NCBI RefSeq assembly: GCF_016746095.1
Contig: NZ_JAERTY010000004.1
Span: 372,001 to 436,000, forward strand
DNA from: Sphingobacterium faecale
Lineage (GTDB): Bacteria; Bacteroidota; Bacteroidia; Sphingobacteriales; Sphingobacteriaceae
DNA length: 64,000 nt
Reading direction: 5' to 3'
Shown one piece after another: positions 45,701 to 54,050 of this stretch. Position numbers and translations under genes: made by a program. Positions within the stretch are counted from its first letter, which is position 1; each line of letters starts with the position of its first letter. The notes under the pieces are model-generated. The model saw only the letters and a list, made by a program, of their open reading frames with translations. It made no database searches and was not told the DNA's origin.

Positions 45701-46106
45701 CGTCCTTGACGGTACCTGAAACGATTCTATCTTGACCATTTTTCTTTTTGAGAAGTACCCGATTCGCTCCTAAGGACTCCAAATCGAAATTTTCGGATGC
45801 CAATAGAGGCATTAAAAATGCTTTCCAATCTTTATTGGATATATCCAAATTTCGAATCCTAATATCATTGATTGAATTGTCGTGATATACAAATGTAACC
45901 TTGGTCTGTTGTTCAATAGCGATAAGTACATTCTTGAGACTGACATCTGTATACCGTAAAGATACAGTCCCTTGTGCTTTCGACACATTGGCTATCGCAC
46001 CGAAGGTAGAGGATAACAGTAATATAACAATAAACTTGAGCATTAGTAGTCTTTTTAGGCATTTTCTGATAGGCACAGAATGCCCACCTTGTAAGATTTT
46101 TTTCAT
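42765..46106 (-). CDS. SusC/RagA family TonB-linked outer-membrane protein (module D)
   Basis: 1113 residues; signal to about 45 (ANVSKAQG), STN domain (VSLRYTDVSLKNVLIAIEQQ), regulatory domain (VSGTVKDEYGKPLVGVSIKE), plug with EEVVVVGYGTQRKKDLTGAV, PLYIVDGIYMNNMDNINPND and GSRAANGVIIVTTK, then the barrel ending MFGAHLSF. These are the textbook sequences of glycan-type SusC. A 127-bp gap with several hairpins separates it from fecR. Confidence 0.94.
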   Translation of the reverse strand: MKKILQGGHSVPIRKCLKRLLMLKFIVILLLSSTFGAIANVSKAQGTVSLRYTDVSLKNVLIAIEQQTKVTFVYHDNSINDIRIRNLDISNKDWKAFLMPLLASENFDLESLGANRVLLKKKNGQDRIVSGTVKDEYGKPLVGVSIKEKGRDNATSTNSDGQYSFVVSTQDIVLQISYLGYLSQEISANTNSRLDVILKEDLAQLEEVVVVGYGTQRKKDLTGAVSNISADKLNTQSNVNIGQAIQGKIAGVDVVSQGGAPGAGSRITIRGIGTLNNVNPLYIVDGIYMNNMDNINPNDVESIDVLKDASSAAIYGSRAANGVIIVTTKSGTKTDGVPQIEASVNTGLQSPSRYMEMLNAEEWARITTLSRAAIGKTPLAMAEELSSKEDNDWQHIMMGSALMQNYNATIKGGSQNFTYYTSVGYMNQDGTIKGTEYKRYNAQFKTDYTRGWFKMGSNVLFSAQQNNPLYGFARGGYLGIILQSIPTLSQYDPSNSRGGYGKVFGDATDIPNPLGILDEKLTKRTWDENKIFLNFYAEVKLPLGLKYRFNVTPDFSYARNTIFENVYDFGLRNNSISSLSDDRTNGKNLLVENLLNYEANFGKSRVTAMVGYAYQNFQSRYIMASGRGLPQGIYEVGAATQDRLNNAYSNESALTSIISRAFYSYDDRYLLTATYRRDGSSKFNKDNRYGHFPSFSLGWNVMQESFMKKVHFLDQMKLRGGYGVLGNQEIADYMYSSVVTSNINYPDGNGGLLLGAFPKEFANPSIRWEETAMTNIGIDMTMLSNRLGVTADYYVKNTKDILLTVPIPISTGGANDPVVNAGRIQNKGVEFSLNWNERPSEHFSYGITATGNVLTNRVVAMGEKDQIIHGGTNRTNVATTRTLAGYPIGGFWLIPTAGIFQNDSEVSAHSSNGSLIQPNAKAGDIRFVDSNGDGKITDDDRVYMGSPLPSSSFGLNFNASYHSFDLLLGLQAVLGNKIYNGTRLELEGVNKGTNYLRTVLDYWTPENPNTTIPRLVWDDPNQNSRPQSDRYLEKGDFFRLRNVQVGYTLPASLFRERIKKLRLYTSIENPWTITGYSGFTPDIDGGGSVTSRGFDNFVYPINRIFMFGAHLSF

Positions 46107-46118
46107 ACATTAGATTTA
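46088..46118 (+). promoter_or_regulatory. Bacteroidota promoter facing against susC (module D)
   Basis: CTTG (46088-46091), 19-bp spacer, TAGATTTA (46111-46118). It matches 3 of 4 at -33 and 5 of 6 fixed positions at -7, with the same spacing as in module A. It spans the susC start codon on the opposite strand. Confidence 0.48.
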
Positions 46119-46128
46119 AATTTTAATC

Positions 46129-46164
46129 AAAAAAGAGCACCTACTTTCCTAGGGCACGGTGCTC
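46129..46164 (-). terminator. Minus-strand terminator or attenuator ahead of susC (module D)
   Basis: Read on the minus strand, GAGCACC...GGTGCTC (7 bp, loop 16) is followed directly by TTTTTT, then the susC start 22 bp further. Transcription from fecR must pass it to reach susC, so it can act as an attenuator. Confidence 0.5.
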
Positions 46165-46177
46165 TGGGTTAAACTCT

Positions 46178-46214
46178 GGGTACAGCCGCTCTAAACAGCT
46201 GTGCCCTTTTTATT
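46178..46214 (+). terminator. Rho-independent terminator of antisense RNA (module D)
   Basis: GGGTACAGC (46178-46186) with GCTGTGCCC (46198-46206), one G-U pair, followed by TTTTTATT on the plus strand. Confidence 0.65.
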
Positions 46215-46233
46215 AGATTTACTCCATATTATT

Positions 46234-47286
46234 TTATTTTATATAAATAGTATCCCTTTTGGTCTCATAATTCAACTTTGCTCCTGTTTTCCGCAGAATA
46301 TCTAACACCTGTTCGCATTCCGCTTCGTTAAATACTCCCGAAAACTCTTCTTGTTCCAAGGCTGTTGTTTCCAAGATTATCACTTTATTATACCAACGAC
46401 TAAGCTTTTGCAACATAACCGGAAGTGGATCTCCGTTAAACACAAGCTGGTTATCAATCCACTTAAAATCAACAAGATCCTTGCTTTTAAGATCCATTTT
46501 TTTATAGTGGACCTGCATTTTTACTGTTTCTGGCGAAACCTGCTTAATAGGGGAACTATCGGTCGAACTAACCTTGGTTACAATAACACGATCTCCGGGC
46601 AACAGCGTATAGTCAGGTTTCTTTTCTCCCTTTACTGTTAGTTTGATTTTACCTTCTATCAGGGATGCCTCCGTCGCTTTGTCTTCTGGATAGGAACGCA
46701 CATTAAACACAGTACCTAATACCTCGATACTTGTTTGTTCGGTATATACATGTAAAGGCAAATTTTCGTTTCTGGCAACATCAAAATAAGCTTCACCTAT
46801 TAACAGAACTTCTCGATGGCGCTTACCATAGCCTTCCTTGACACTTAAGGTACTTTCATTATTCAGCCAGATCGATGTGCCATCTATTAGTTTAAAGAAT
46901 TTTCGTTCCCCCTTTGCCGTCTTCACTACATTCCATTTTCCATCTCTCTGTGGAGCAGCCCCCTTTTTAAAGGTTAGCCACACAAATCCAAAAAGAGCGA
47001 GTAACGCAACAATAGCCAATATGGTCTTTATGCTTATACCTTTATGCTGTCGTGGAATATCCTTTGATAGATGCGACAGAGAATTGGGCCTCGTTTTTTC
47101 ATAAACAAGTTCTGCTTCGATATCGAGATACGGAATCTCCTCGGGAGACTCCAGATAAAGCAGTATGGTTTTTAGGTTATTATTATGCTTTATCTCTTCC
47201 TTTAAACAAGAGAGCTCATCGTCAGTCAGATTTCCTTCCAAATGTTTCTGAAGTAAGTCTAGGATTTGCTGTTCGGATAAAGACAT
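46234..47286 (-). CDS. FecR-type anti-sigma factor (module D)
   Basis: 350 residues: N-terminal region (LLQKHLEGNLTDDELSCLKE), membrane segment about 87-105 (TILAIVALLALFGFVWL), FecR domain (RKFFKLIDGTSIWLNNESTL, VLGTVFNVRSY), and C-terminal DUF4974-type domain (DPLPVMLQKLSRWYNKVIIL). It starts 79 bp after the sigma gene. Its stop lies 20 bp beyond the antisense terminator. Confidence 0.92.
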   Translation of the reverse strand: MSLSEQQILDLLQKHLEGNLTDDELSCLKEEIKHNNNLKTILLYLESPEEIPYLDIEAELVYEKTRPNSLSHLSKDIPRQHKGISIKTILAIVALLALFGFVWLTFKKGAAPQRDGKWNVVKTAKGERKFFKLIDGTSIWLNNESTLSVKEGYGKRHREVLLIGEAYFDVARNENLPLHVYTEQTSIEVLGTVFNVRSYPEDKATEASLIEGKIKLTVKGEKKPDYTLLPGDRVIVTKVSSTDSSPIKQVSPETVKMQVHYKKMDLKSKDLVDFKWIDNQLVFNGDPLPVMLQKLSRWYNKVIILETTALEQEEFSGVFNEAECEQVLDILRKTGAKLNYETKRDTIYIK

Positions 47287-47365
47287 AGTTTTAATTCGTT
47301 TCTATATACATAGACACAAATCCATGGCAAAATCCCCAATCGAATATTAAATTAATATTATTTTA

Positions 47366-47911
47366 TTATTTCAGATAGTCCCATAGCTTTTTGATGGCGA
47401 TCTGTATATGTCTATCTACCGTCTTAACAGAGATATTCATTTTCTCTGCTGTCTCTTTATATGTCTTTTTTTCTTCTTTGACATACCTGAAAGCTATCCT
47501 TGTCTTTTCGGGGAGTAATTCAATAGCCTGATTAATACGATGTATAGATTCTACCTGGATTAAAATTTCCTCGGGGGAAGAGGTTTCTGATCTTAAATCA
47601 TTATTTTCCAGTTCATCACTGGAGGTAAATATGGGGATATTTAGCCGGCTTAGATTAAGACACTTATTTTTAACGGCACGCATCATGTACTGTTCGACAC
47701 GTACAATATGTACGAGATCTGACTCGAGATGCCATATTTTCCACATAACCTCGGAGACTACGTCTTCAGCTATATGTCTATCCTTTAAAAATAAAAATGC
47801 ATAGTCCCGTAACCGTTTGAAATTATTAATAAAAAAAATCTTAAAAACCTTTTCATCACGATATAGGCCTATAGCAATTTTGTCTTCATCCGAAAGCGGT
47901 TTAATGTACAT
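47366..47911 (-). CDS. ECF RNA polymerase sigma factor (module D)
   Basis: 181 residues. Region 2: FKIFFINNFKRLRDYAFLFL and AEDVVSEVMWKIWHLES. Region 4: LPEKTRIAFRYVKEEKKTYK and ISVKTVDRHIQIAIKKLWDY. It ends right after region 4, without the hydrophobic tail of the other three sigma factors. It heads the module D operon. Confidence 0.92.
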   Translation of the reverse strand: MYIKPLSDEDKIAIGLYRDEKVFKIFFINNFKRLRDYAFLFLKDRHIAEDVVSEVMWKIWHLESDLVHIVRVEQYMMRAVKNKCLNLSRLNIPIFTSSDELENNDLRSETSSPEEILIQVESIHRINQAIELLPEKTRIAFRYVKEEKKTYKETAEKMNISVKTVDRHIQIAIKKLWDYLK

Positions 47912-48172
47912 AATATGGCTATATATCGCAATATAAGTATTATCCTATAAAATGCAAATTACATGTAGACCTGTATCTATGAAACAAATGGCTGGAGCAA
48001 TACCTCGTAGTATATCGCTAAGATATAGTTTAATGCTGGTACAGCATCAACTAAGCGGTTTAATCACTTTTACGTTAATGATATTTGCGCTATCTTATTA
48101 TATCTTGCTGTTATTTTGTATAATAGTACAGTGGCAACGCGATACGACAGGTGTCACTATAAAAAAAACAAA

Positions 48173-48817
48173 CTATAGAATCTCCAATACTTCATTACCT
48201 AGTATGGGGAACAGTCTGTTACTTACTGTTTTTTTTATAATACATACCCCTGTCCACCGACCAAATGCCGGCAGCGTAAGGATATTATCCTGTAGATGGA
48301 AACAAGGGAGCTTAAATTTTTGCCTTCCCTTAGCATAGATCTCCGTACCAGGATGTACATGCCCAACAATATTTAACGCTCCAAGAGATACAGGTATGGG
48401 CTCATGTGACAGAACAAGATCTTTTTCGATCGTTAGATAATCTACGACCAAAAGAGGTGACTCGCTTAACAGCGTATCGGTAAGAATATCATGATTGCCT
48501 TTAGTAAGAATAAATTCTACTGTGGGGAATTCCTGTATGTATTCGATAAATTCGTCCCATTCTCTATTCCATACGGAGTGAAAAAGATCTCCCAAAAACA
48601 CGACCTTGTGCACGGAGCGCTCTTGCAACAGAATCCCCAACCTATCCAATTCTCTTTGCAGCCGCATACGCGGTACGAATATCCCCTCCTGTCGGAAGTG
48701 TCCTAGTTTGCCCAGATGCCAATCCGATAGTACTAATATCTGATATGAAGGTATATACAATACTTTTTCAGCCAACATCTGTAATTCCAATTCACGCCAA
48801 TACAAGCTCCTTTCCAT
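48173..48817 (-). CDS. pdeM: Ligase-associated DNA damage response endonuclease PdeM
   Basis: 214 residues from ATG 48817, which overlaps the stop of the helicase gene (TAATG). It is a calcineurin-like metallophosphoesterase with all motifs: LVLSDWHLGK, VVFLGDLFHSVWN, LTKGNHD, LSHEPI and GHVHPG. In the Pseudomonas putida version of this cluster the phosphoesterase is a manganese-dependent DNA nuclease. It is the last gene of the four-gene repair operon. Confidence 0.92.
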   Translation of the reverse strand: MERSLYWRELELQMLAEKVLYIPSYQILVLSDWHLGKLGHFRQEGIFVPRMRLQRELDRLGILLQERSVHKVVFLGDLFHSVWNREWDEFIEYIQEFPTVEFILTKGNHDILTDTLLSESPLLVVDYLTIEKDLVLSHEPIPVSLGALNIVGHVHPGTEIYAKGRQKFKLPCFHLQDNILTLPAFGRWTGVCIIKKTVSNRLFPILGNEVLEIL

Positions 48818-51264
48818 TATTCGAATTTTCCTTCTAACTGCAATTTTAAGGTTTCCAGCCGACTTTGCCAATCTTCATTACTGTACCGCTCCCTAAAAGA
48901 CTCTGAAAAGATAGGAAATGCGAAAGGCGTCAACTTTTCGGGGAAGGTCAGCACAATACGGTGACTACTGATGCGATCAAAGGCACGCTGCATCCGTCCT
49001 TCCTCCAGCTGAAAATCAAAAACTTCATCATAAGCCTGACGTAACAGAAGATTGTGTGGATCATAATCCTCAAATACGGAGAAGAACAATCCTGCATTGG
49101 CCTGTAGATGCTTACTTTTCATCTGCTTTCCGGGATACCCCTGAAACACCAAACCGGCAATACCGGCAATATCTCTAAATCGTCTTCGCGCCATTTCCTG
49201 TACATTAATACCTTCCGTAATATCCTTATGCAGGTGTTTGGGAGAAAGCAATTCGGTGATCAACGCTTGGTCGATAGAAAAAGGTGTAGCCGACAGTAGC
49301 TCAAAACCATATTCATTACTTGCAATACTGAATGTAACGGGCTGTATCTTTCCAAACCGATATGCCAAAACCTGTGCCACCCCCTCGTGTACGAGTTTAC
49401 CCTCGAAGGGATAAACAAAAAGGTGATAGCCATATTTAGTATGTATATACTCAACTAACAATTCATCTTCTTGAGGCAATCCAGACCGGTTCTCCTGCTC
49501 CTTAAATAAAGGTTGCAGGAATTTGATTTCGTCGCTTTTCCCCGTTCTCTTACGGATATGGCTAAAGCTATGCCGGATAGCGATCCCTAAATCCGGAGAT
49601 ATAGAAAAACGTCCACCCATCCACGAAGGGACCACCCCTGTCCTGCGTGTACTAGGCTTGACGATCGCCTCAATATTTCGAACCTGGATCAGTTCCAGCT
49701 GTCTTCCGGAAAACCAGAACACATCTCCTGCTTTCAATCGGGAGATAAATGACTCTTCGATACTCCCCAAGTATTTCCCAGACATAAATTTCACACGCAT
49801 CATGAGATCAGATACGATAGCTCCGACACTGAGGCGATGTCGCATGGCCAATTTACGACTTTCGACCTTATACAGTCCATCGACCAATACCAAGCGGTGA
49901 AAATCAGGGTAAGCTGACAATGACTTACCACCGTGGACCAGCATAGCCATACACTGTGCAAACTCGTCCTCCGTGATACTTTCAAAACAATGCGTCTTTT
50001 TGACCTCCTCAAAAACGACATGTGCCTCCAGACCATCCCCTACCGCCAAGGTCGTCAGGTATTGCAGGAGTACATCAAAGCTGCGGATATACGGTATGCG
50101 CTGCTCCACGATATGATGTGCAACCGCGTATTTCAGCGAATCACCTTCAATAATCTCCAGCGAATTGGTAGGGACATAGTAAATATGCGAGGTTTCATAA
50201 GGGCGGTGTCCCGAGCGGCCGGCACGTTGTAAAAAACGTGCTATCCCTTTGGGGGAGCCGATCTGTACGACACAGTTCACAGGGCGAAAATCAACGCCCA
50301 GATCCAGACTACTTGTACACACCACAGCTTTCAGTTTACCCTCATGCAGAGCCTGCTCGACCCACTGCCTGATCTCATCGCTCAAGGAGCCGTGGTGTAT
50401 GGCCAATAGCCCTGCAAACTCTGGATAGGCCGTAATGATATGCTGATACCATATTTCAGCCTGCGATCGTGTATTGGTAAAGATCAGTGTCGTTCCATAG
50501 CGATTCACGATATCGACCACCTTATCCAAGAGTTTGATACCCAGATGGCCTGCCCAAGGAAATCGCTCCAAATTGTCCGGAAATACGGTTTCGATCGATA
50601 GTTTCTTCTGTATTTGCGCCCGTACCAATACCCCGTTATGGTCTTTTCCCAACAATATTTCCTGTGCTTCCTCAAGATTTCCGATGGTAGCTGAAACGCC
50701 CCATATTTTCAGTTTGGGATTGATGGCCTTCAATCGGCTTAATGCCAACTCGACAAGTACTCCTCGCTTACTGCCCATCAACTCATGCCATTCATCGACC
50801 ACGATAAACTCCAGGTGCTTAAAATAATCCGCCGCCCCTTTGGATGCTAAGATCAGGTGAACACTTTCTGGCGTGGTGATCAATGCCTGGGGCGGAGATT
50901 TACGTTGCTTCTGCCGTTGGGCAATAGTCGTATCCCCTGTCCGCAATTCGATCCGATAATCCAGTTCCAACTCCGCACTCAACTCCTGTGTGGCTTTATA
51001 GATTTCTTTCGACAACGCCCGCAGTGGTGTTATCCATAACGCATGCAGCTTTGTTGTTTTAAATTTCTGCTGCTGTCTGCGAAAGTGTTTGTCTTCATAA
51101 TAATGCTGCAGAATCCCAAACCACAGGGCAAAGGTCTTACCGAAGCCCGTCGGTGCATTCAATAGGCCGGATCTCCCCGTTGCAATGGCTTTCCAGGTCT
51201 CCTTTTGAAAACCATGTGGCTGCCACCCTTGATTAAAAAACCAGACCTCAGCTATTGGATTCAT
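48817..51264 (-). CDS. Ligase-associated DEXH-box helicase, Lhr-Core type
   Basis: 815 residues. Walker A LLNAPTGFGKTFALWFG near residue 35, DExH box VVDEWHELMGSKRG, motif III VSATIGN, and motifs V/VI CTSSLDLGVDFRPV and LQRAGRSGHRPYET. The C-terminal half is the winged-helix and Lhr-specific region. Lhr-Core proteins are 3'-5' single-strand translocases that unwind RNA:DNA hybrids. The start overlaps the ligase gene by 17 bp, the end overlaps pdeM; the four genes are translationally coupled. Confidence 0.94.
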   Translation of the reverse strand: MNPIAEVWFFNQGWQPHGFQKETWKAIATGRSGLLNAPTGFGKTFALWFGILQHYYEDKHFRRQQQKFKTTKLHALWITPLRALSKEIYKATQELSAELELDYRIELRTGDTTIAQRQKQRKSPPQALITTPESVHLILASKGAADYFKHLEFIVVDEWHELMGSKRGVLVELALSRLKAINPKLKIWGVSATIGNLEEAQEILLGKDHNGVLVRAQIQKKLSIETVFPDNLERFPWAGHLGIKLLDKVVDIVNRYGTTLIFTNTRSQAEIWYQHIITAYPEFAGLLAIHHGSLSDEIRQWVEQALHEGKLKAVVCTSSLDLGVDFRPVNCVVQIGSPKGIARFLQRAGRSGHRPYETSHIYYVPTNSLEIIEGDSLKYAVAHHIVEQRIPYIRSFDVLLQYLTTLAVGDGLEAHVVFEEVKKTHCFESITEDEFAQCMAMLVHGGKSLSAYPDFHRLVLVDGLYKVESRKLAMRHRLSVGAIVSDLMMRVKFMSGKYLGSIEESFISRLKAGDVFWFSGRQLELIQVRNIEAIVKPSTRRTGVVPSWMGGRFSISPDLGIAIRHSFSHIRKRTGKSDEIKFLQPLFKEQENRSGLPQEDELLVEYIHTKYGYHLFVYPFEGKLVHEGVAQVLAYRFGKIQPVTFSIASNEYGFELLSATPFSIDQALITELLSPKHLHKDITEGINVQEMARRRFRDIAGIAGLVFQGYPGKQMKSKHLQANAGLFFSVFEDYDPHNLLLRQAYDEVFDFQLEEGRMQRAFDRISSHRIVLTFPEKLTPFAFPIFSESFRERYSNEDWQSRLETLKLQLEGKFE

Positions 51265-52849
51265 GCCTAGCGTTTATCAAATCTAACAAATCCTGCTTGG
51301 TGTTCGCTTCCGCCGCAGGCTTATCCTCACGCCAGCGCAAGATCCGCGGAAAGCGGAGAGCGATTCCCGACTTGTGCCGTGAACTCAGGCTGATTCCTTC
51401 AAACGCCAACTCGAATACCAGCTCTGGACGGACACTGCGTACAGGACCAAATTTTTCTACCGTATTGCGTTTGATCCATTGATCAATCTGTAAAAGTTCT
51501 TTATCTGTCAGTCCCGAGTAAGCCTTAGCAAAAGGGACCAAAGCCCCCCCATCCCACACTGCAAAGGTATAATCCGTGAATAAATTAGCACGTCGACCAT
51601 GCCCGGATTGCGCATATATAAGTACACCATCTACGGTCATCGGATCCGTCTTCCACTTCCACCAATTGCCCCGTTTACGGCCTACCTCGTAGGGACTATC
51701 CTTACGTTTGAGCATCAGTCCCTCGGCCTGTTGCTGCCGGGCTTCGACCCGAAATAGATCTGCCGCTTCCCAACTGTCAAACGTTTTGATCTCCGACAAT
51801 TTCAATCTATTTTCTACCGGATAGGTCTGTAAGACCTGCTCCAACAGCTCACGTCGTTCGAGCAGCGGTCGATCACGTTGGTCGATACTCTTCCACTCCA
51901 GGATATCATAACAGACCATCACTAGGGGTACATCCTCCAGATGCCTTCGGCTTATCTTCTTACGACCGATACGAGTCTGCATCAATTGAAAATCCAATGG
52001 TCGCCCGTTCTTCCAGGGAATGATCTCCCCATCCAGGACGGTACCATCTGGCAGTATCGTTTTGAGTTCGTCAAACTCGACAAACTTCTCGGTCATCAAA
52101 TCCTCTCCCCGGCTCCATACAAATAGTTCGCCCTGCCGGACGATGATCTGTCCACGAATGCCGTCCAGCTTAGGCTCCACAATCCAATCTTCAATCGCTG
52201 CACCATCAAAAAAAACAGGATCTACGGGATAAGCTAGAAAAAAAGGATAAGGTAAGAAGTGCTTTTCCTCCAGCAGTTGCTGATGGAACAGGGTATTAAA
52301 GCTTTCTTCGAAGGGATCCCATTTGCCCATGACACGGTGCTCGACCACTGCTTCTTCCATAGCCAGATATTCCGAAAGCGCCCTGACCACTAACTTACGC
52401 GATACTCCTACTCTGAAATTACCGGTCAATAACTTGTTGAACAGAAACAGACTGGTACCACCAAACTTTTTCCAGTAGGCCTCTATAGCACGTCGCTGTT
52501 GCGCAGGAGAATAAGTCTGCATCATCATGATATCCTGCAAAATTGCCCGCAACTTGAACACATCCGAAGCGTGATCCGCAGTGAGCAGCAGTGCAAGCGT
52601 CTCCGCCAGATCGCCTACCACATAATACGACTCCTCAAGCAGCCACAATGGAATTTCTGTTATCTCAGCAGCCCATACCCTGAGTTCGGTCGTCTTAACT
52701 GGTCTTTTGGGCTTATATCCCATCAATACCGCCACTGTCAGTAATTTTTCAGTTTCATCCGCAGCGTGAAGATAATCCGTTATCGCGGTTACCTTCTCCG
52801 AGGTCTTTGTCGTGCTGTCCAGACGTTCAAACAAGGTCGCGAAATTCAT
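51248..52849 (-). CDS. ATP-dependent DNA ligase of the damage response operon
   Basis: 533 residues. N-terminal helical DNA-binding domain (1-200), then the nucleotidyltransferase motif I IVEPKLDGIRGQ with the adenylated Lys227, motif Ia FVWSRGEDLM, motif IV DGEIIPWKNG, motif V GLMLKRKDSPYEVGRKRGNW with WWKWK, and an OB-fold end. It seals nicks, probably after processing by the helicase and nucleases of the same operon. Its ATG overlaps the exonuclease stop (ATGA), and its end overlaps the helicase start by 17 bp. Confidence 0.94.
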   Translation of the reverse strand: MNFATLFERLDSTTKTSEKVTAITDYLHAADETEKLLTVAVLMGYKPKRPVKTTELRVWAAEITEIPLWLLEESYYVVGDLAETLALLLTADHASDVFKLRAILQDIMMMQTYSPAQQRRAIEAYWKKFGGTSLFLFNKLLTGNFRVGVSRKLVVRALSEYLAMEEAVVEHRVMGKWDPFEESFNTLFHQQLLEEKHFLPYPFFLAYPVDPVFFDGAAIEDWIVEPKLDGIRGQIIVRQGELFVWSRGEDLMTEKFVEFDELKTILPDGTVLDGEIIPWKNGRPLDFQLMQTRIGRKKISRRHLEDVPLVMVCYDILEWKSIDQRDRPLLERRELLEQVLQTYPVENRLKLSEIKTFDSWEAADLFRVEARQQQAEGLMLKRKDSPYEVGRKRGNWWKWKTDPMTVDGVLIYAQSGHGRRANLFTDYTFAVWDGGALVPFAKAYSGLTDKELLQIDQWIKRNTVEKFGPVRSVRPELVFELAFEGISLSSRHKSGIALRFPRILRWREDKPAAEANTKQDLLDLINARHESNS

Positions 52850-53844
52850 CCTTCCTCCTCCATCTCATCGTTATAAAGTGTTTTTAACACCGCGGCCTCT
52901 ACCTGATATCGTTCGGCTAGCCAACGGGCAAAATTAACTTCATACCCATGCGTTAAGTACACATGGGAGGCTCCGCTCTGTTCCACAGCAATATTTAACT
53001 GATTCCAATCACAATGATCAGATAGCGCGAATCCTTTATCCACGGACCGTCTTCTCCGCGATCCCCGCAGCTGCATCCAACCACTGCACATTCCTTCTCG
53101 ATAAGGCTTAAGCTTCTTCACCCAAGGTGTGTTATTAGCGGATGGTGGCGCTACAATCACCGCGCCTTCCATTGACTGTCTGTCCATATCTGTTGTCATA
53201 CGTACCCCAGGAAAATGAAACCCTACTTCTTCAAGAGCCTCATTTACATTGGCAACAGCACCGTGTAAATAAATATCCCCAATCGACTTATCAAGATGAG
53301 CCAATATATTCTGTGCCTTTCCCAATGAATAACCGTAGAGTACTGTATTATACCCTTGTTGTGCATTAGATTTCCACCAATCATTTATTGCCTGATATAA
53401 TACCGTTGCTCTTGGAAAACGATAAACAGGCAATCCAAATGTACATTCTGAAATAAAGTGATCGCATAGTAGAGATTCAAACGGCGCACTAACGCCATCC
53501 GGCTCCATCTTATAGTCTCCTGTAAATACCCATACCTCTCCTCGGTAGGAAAGCCTGATCTGAGATGATCCAATAATATGACCTGCTGGGTGGAAAGAGA
53601 CCGAGACACCGTTAATCTCGAAGGGTTCACCATATTCCACTCCTTGTACAGACTGCTCAATGCCTAATCGTAACCTGAGAATAGGAACTGTATGCTGATG
53701 GCAGATATAATGCTTCATTCCCCATCGCATATGATCGCTATGTCCATGTGTGATCAATGCGACTTTGACAGGTCGCCAAGGGTCGATATAAAAATCTCCC
53801 TGTTTACAGTACAAACCATTTTCATTTATCGTTAGTAAAGCCAT
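52846..53844 (-). CDS. Ligase-associated DNA damage response exonuclease
   Basis: 332 residues of the metallo-beta-lactamase/beta-CASP fold. The metal site is visible in VALITHGHSDHMRWG (H33, H35, D37, H38), HPAGHIIGSSQIRL and WVFTGDYKMEPDGV, and later FALSDHCDWN and VYLTHGYE. It is related to SNM1/Artemis-type DNA nucleases and is the first gene of the operon. The promoter lies in 53845-54041, divergent from the lipoprotein gene. Confidence 0.93.
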   Translation of the reverse strand: MALLTINENGLYCKQGDFYIDPWRPVKVALITHGHSDHMRWGMKHYICHQHTVPILRLRLGIEQSVQGVEYGEPFEINGVSVSFHPAGHIIGSSQIRLSYRGEVWVFTGDYKMEPDGVSAPFESLLCDHFISECTFGLPVYRFPRATVLYQAINDWWKSNAQQGYNTVLYGYSLGKAQNILAHLDKSIGDIYLHGAVANVNEALEEVGFHFPGVRMTTDMDRQSMEGAVIVAPPSANNTPWVKKLKPYREGMCSGWMQLRGSRRRRSVDKGFALSDHCDWNQLNIAVEQSGASHVYLTHGYEVNFARWLAERYQVEAAVLKTLYNDEMEEEG

Positions 53845-54023
53845 AAATTAAGTCTTATCAGCATGCTATCTACTTTATCTATGCTAACAAGCCGACAGCC
53901 TTATTGTTTAATAAATGAATTACTTTATTGCGTTCATATTATTACAAATAAAATTAATTATGTTAAATAATAGATGAGCCATAATAGACATGCAAAGAAA
54001 ATGGAAAAGCGAGCACATTTTTA

Positions 54024-54031
54024 TAACTTTG
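54024..54031 (+). promoter_or_regulatory. -7 box of the MliC-like gene
   Basis: TAACTTTG is a perfect TAnnTTTG. The expected start near 54037 leaves too little leader for the ATG at 54042 and favours the ATG at 54051. Confidence 0.5.
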
Positions 54032-54050
54032 TATCAAAACTATGTGTACA

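Larger units (their letters stand above)
46124..46214 (+). ncRNA. Candidate cis-antisense RNA in the FecR-SusC gap (module D)
   Basis: About 90 nt covering the whole susC leader. It would fold into a first hairpin (GAGCACC 46135-46141 with GGTGCTC 46158-46164) and a terminator hairpin (46178-46206). AGGGCAC inside the first loop (46151-46157) is complementary to GTGCCCT near the 3' end (46201-46207), offering an alternative fold. Confidence 0.5.

Noticed and set aside
47952..48338. 128-codon plus-strand frame beside the module D sigma gene
   Set aside because: Its right half is the exact antisense of pdeM, it has no domain, and the hydrophobic stretch is explained by AT-rich intergenic sequence.
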